From: Nitrospira sp.
Lineage (GTDB): Bacteria > Nitrospirota > Nitrospiria > Nitrospirales > Nitrospiraceae
DNA length: 5,645 nt
Assembly: GCA_024998705.1 (NCBI GenBank)
Contig: JACOEF010000113.1
Span: 1 to 5,645, forward strand
Direction of reading: 5' to 3'
The position numbers and the translations under genes were made by a program. Position 1 is the first letter of the stretch. Each line of letters begins with the position of its first letter. The notes beneath the pieces were generated by a model. That model was not told where the DNA came from. It made no database searches and saw only the letters and a list, made by a program, of their open reading frames with translations. Below are positions 4,437 through 5,645 of the stretch, piece by piece.

Positions 4437-5645
4437 TTATCGCTTCAGGTTCACGAGTTCCTGCAACATTTCATCGCTGGTCGTAATCGCGCGAGAATTG
4501 GCCTGGAACGCGCGCTGGGTAATGATCATATCCACAAACTCCTTACCCAGATCCACATTGGATTGCTCCACGGTTCCCGACAAGACGCGCCCCAATCCAT
4601 TGACCGTCGGAGCGCCGGCCAATGCCGCTCCGGACTCGACCGTCTCCAGGAAGTGATTATCGCCGACGTTGGCCAGCCCATCGGGGTTCATAAAGCGACT
4701 CAACATGACTTGCGCCAACACACGTGTTTGCCCGTTCGTGAATTGCGCGAGCACTTGCCCCTGCTTATCGACGCTAATCCGATCAAGGGTGCCTGAGGAA
4801 TAGCCGTTCTGAGATTGACTCACGACACCGGAGGCGGATCCGAATTGCGTCATAGCAGATAAGTCTACCGAGATGGCCTGAGGCGTCGTGGCGCCGTTGG
4901 TCAACGTCGCCGTAACCGTCTGTGTTCCCCCGGCGGTTAATGCACCGCTGGCGTTAAAGGCCATGTTGGTTTGTGCAGTCGCCGTACCTCCGTCGATCTG
5001 GGAGTACACACTCCAGGCATTGGCGGCCGTCTTTCGGAAGTACAATTGCATCTGATGGGAGTTTCCGAGGGAGTCATAGAACGTCATTCCAGTGGCGAAA
5101 TTGTAGGAGGCGGTATCGGTGACACTGAACGCGGCCGTGGGCGCCGTGGCATTGGCATTGAGATTGCCGAGAATGTCGGCCGTGCTCGTCGCAACGGGTG
5201 GCACGGCGCTGGACGTCAACGTGATCCCGCCGATGGTGCTGGTCAGATTGCCGTGGGCATCGGCCTGATACCCCTGGAGTAACGCGCCGCTGCTGTCGAC
5301 GACCTGACCGAGATTGTCCACTTTAAATTGACCAGCCCTCGTATAGAAAGTCGCACCGGATGGATTTCGCACCTGGTAAAACCCGTTCCCATCGATCGCC
5401 AGATCGAAGGTATTGCCCGTGGTGGTCATCGAACCTTGTGCAAAGTTGGTTTGCACATCGTTGAGAAACACACCGAGGCCGATCTGATCGCTACCGGCTC
5501 CGCCGCCCAGGCTTGACGAGATCAAGTCTGAAAACGTCGCCCGGCTGGATTTAAATCCCGCCGTCCCGACGTTGGCGATATTATTGCCGATCACACCCAT
5601 GGCATTGCCGTACGAACTCAATCCGGTCACGGCGGTGAACATCGA
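4437..5645 (-). CDS. flgE: Flagellar hook protein FlgE (5' end at or just beyond window edge)
   Basis: Structural subunit of the flagellar hook, secreted by the type III export apparatus and polymerised on the rod. From the ATG at 5642 there are 401 residues, close to the roughly 400 of classical FlgE. The N-terminal D0 region carries the rod/hook signature MGVIGNNIANVGTAGFKSSR (15-34) and FSDLISSSL. TFDLAIDGNGFYQVRNPSG (78-96) and FYTRAGQFKVDNLG (99-112) follow. The Ala/Thr/Gly-rich middle (about 140-330) is the variable surface domain. The C-terminal D0 helix has SGTVEQSNVDLGKEFVDMII, TQRAFQANSRAITTSDEML and VNLKR. No cysteine is present in the visible sequence. One codon upstream of this ATG (TCG, Ser) is still open at the window edge, and many relatives begin MxMFTA, so the true start may lie just outside. 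Confidence 0.95.
   Translation of the reverse strand, partial: SMFTAVTGLSSYGNAMGVIGNNIANVGTAGFKSSRATFSDLISSSLGGGAGSDQIGLGVFLNDVQTNFAQGSMTTTGNTFDLAIDGNGFYQVRNPSGATFYTRAGQFKVDNLGQVVDSSGALLQGYQADAHGNLTSTIGGITLTSSAVPPVATSTADILGNLNANATAPTAAFSVTDTASYNFATGMTFYDSLGNSHQMQLYFRKTAANAWSVYSQIDGGTATAQTNMAFNASGALTAGGTQTVTATLTNGATTPQAISVDLSAMTQFGSASGVVSQSQNGYSSGTLDRISVDKQGQVLAQFTNGQTRVLAQVMLSRFMNPDGLANVGDNHFLETVESGAALAGAPTVNGLGRVLSGTVEQSNVDLGKEFVDMIITQRAFQANSRAITTSDEMLQELVNLKR

Noticed and set aside
5189..5208. Plus-strand TGGCAC inside flgE, as a possible second sigma-54 element
   Set aside because: No TTGC block lies at the required spacing, and it sits inside coding sequence pointing away from any gene.
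1..5645. Mobile element, CRISPR array, toxin-antitoxin, or other accessory system
   Set aside because: All substantial coding space is accounted for by conserved flagellar genes in one direction. No direct repeats, transposase, integrase or tRNA-like structure was seen.

Overview
The window carries a flagellar gene cluster, all on the minus strand. In transcription order it reads flgE (hook; runs to the right edge of the window), a 335-bp intergenic region, then fliL-fliM-fliN-fliO-fliP-fliQ-fliR, with fliR cut by the left edge. The moderately high G+C, the protein character and the flgE-fliL-M-N-O-P-Q-R order fit a Gram-negative, free-living bacterium. The FliM and export-gate proteins look most like those of Nitrospirota (Nitrospira) or deltaproteobacterial lineages. 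This placement is an impression from sequence character, not a database result.

Layout (right to left, the direction of transcription): flgE ends at 4437 and is followed by a perfect 14-bp inverted repeat (4393-4427) that could end or protect the hook transcript. The rest of the gap (4102-4392) has no credible gene but holds what looks like a complete sigma-54 control region for the fliL operon. It contains a -24/-12 element (4144-4159) with ideal GG-N10-GC spacing, 32 nt of predicted leader and a strong Shine-Dalgarno before fliL. It also has a perfect IHF-consensus match (4216-4228) and, farther upstream, a symmetric cluster of GTCA/TGAC half-sites (4272-4328) at the usual distance for an enhancer-binding activator. 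From 4101 down to 1 the genes are tightly packed, with gaps of 11-54 nt and a 14-nt fliO/fliP overlap, consistent with one operon. It probably continues into flhB/flhA beyond the left edge.

The products work together. FliM and FliN form the cytoplasmic C-ring switch that reads CheY-P, and FliL links to the stators and basal body. FliO assists assembly of the FliP-FliQ-FliR export gate, which secretes rod and hook subunits such as FlgE. Several starts were moved from the longest frame to the codon with a proper ribosome-binding site: fliL at 4101, fliM at 3542 and fliN at 2541.

No mobile element, CRISPR array, tRNA or rRNA was seen. The coding content is conventional. The most interesting signal is the regulatory architecture between flgE and fliL.
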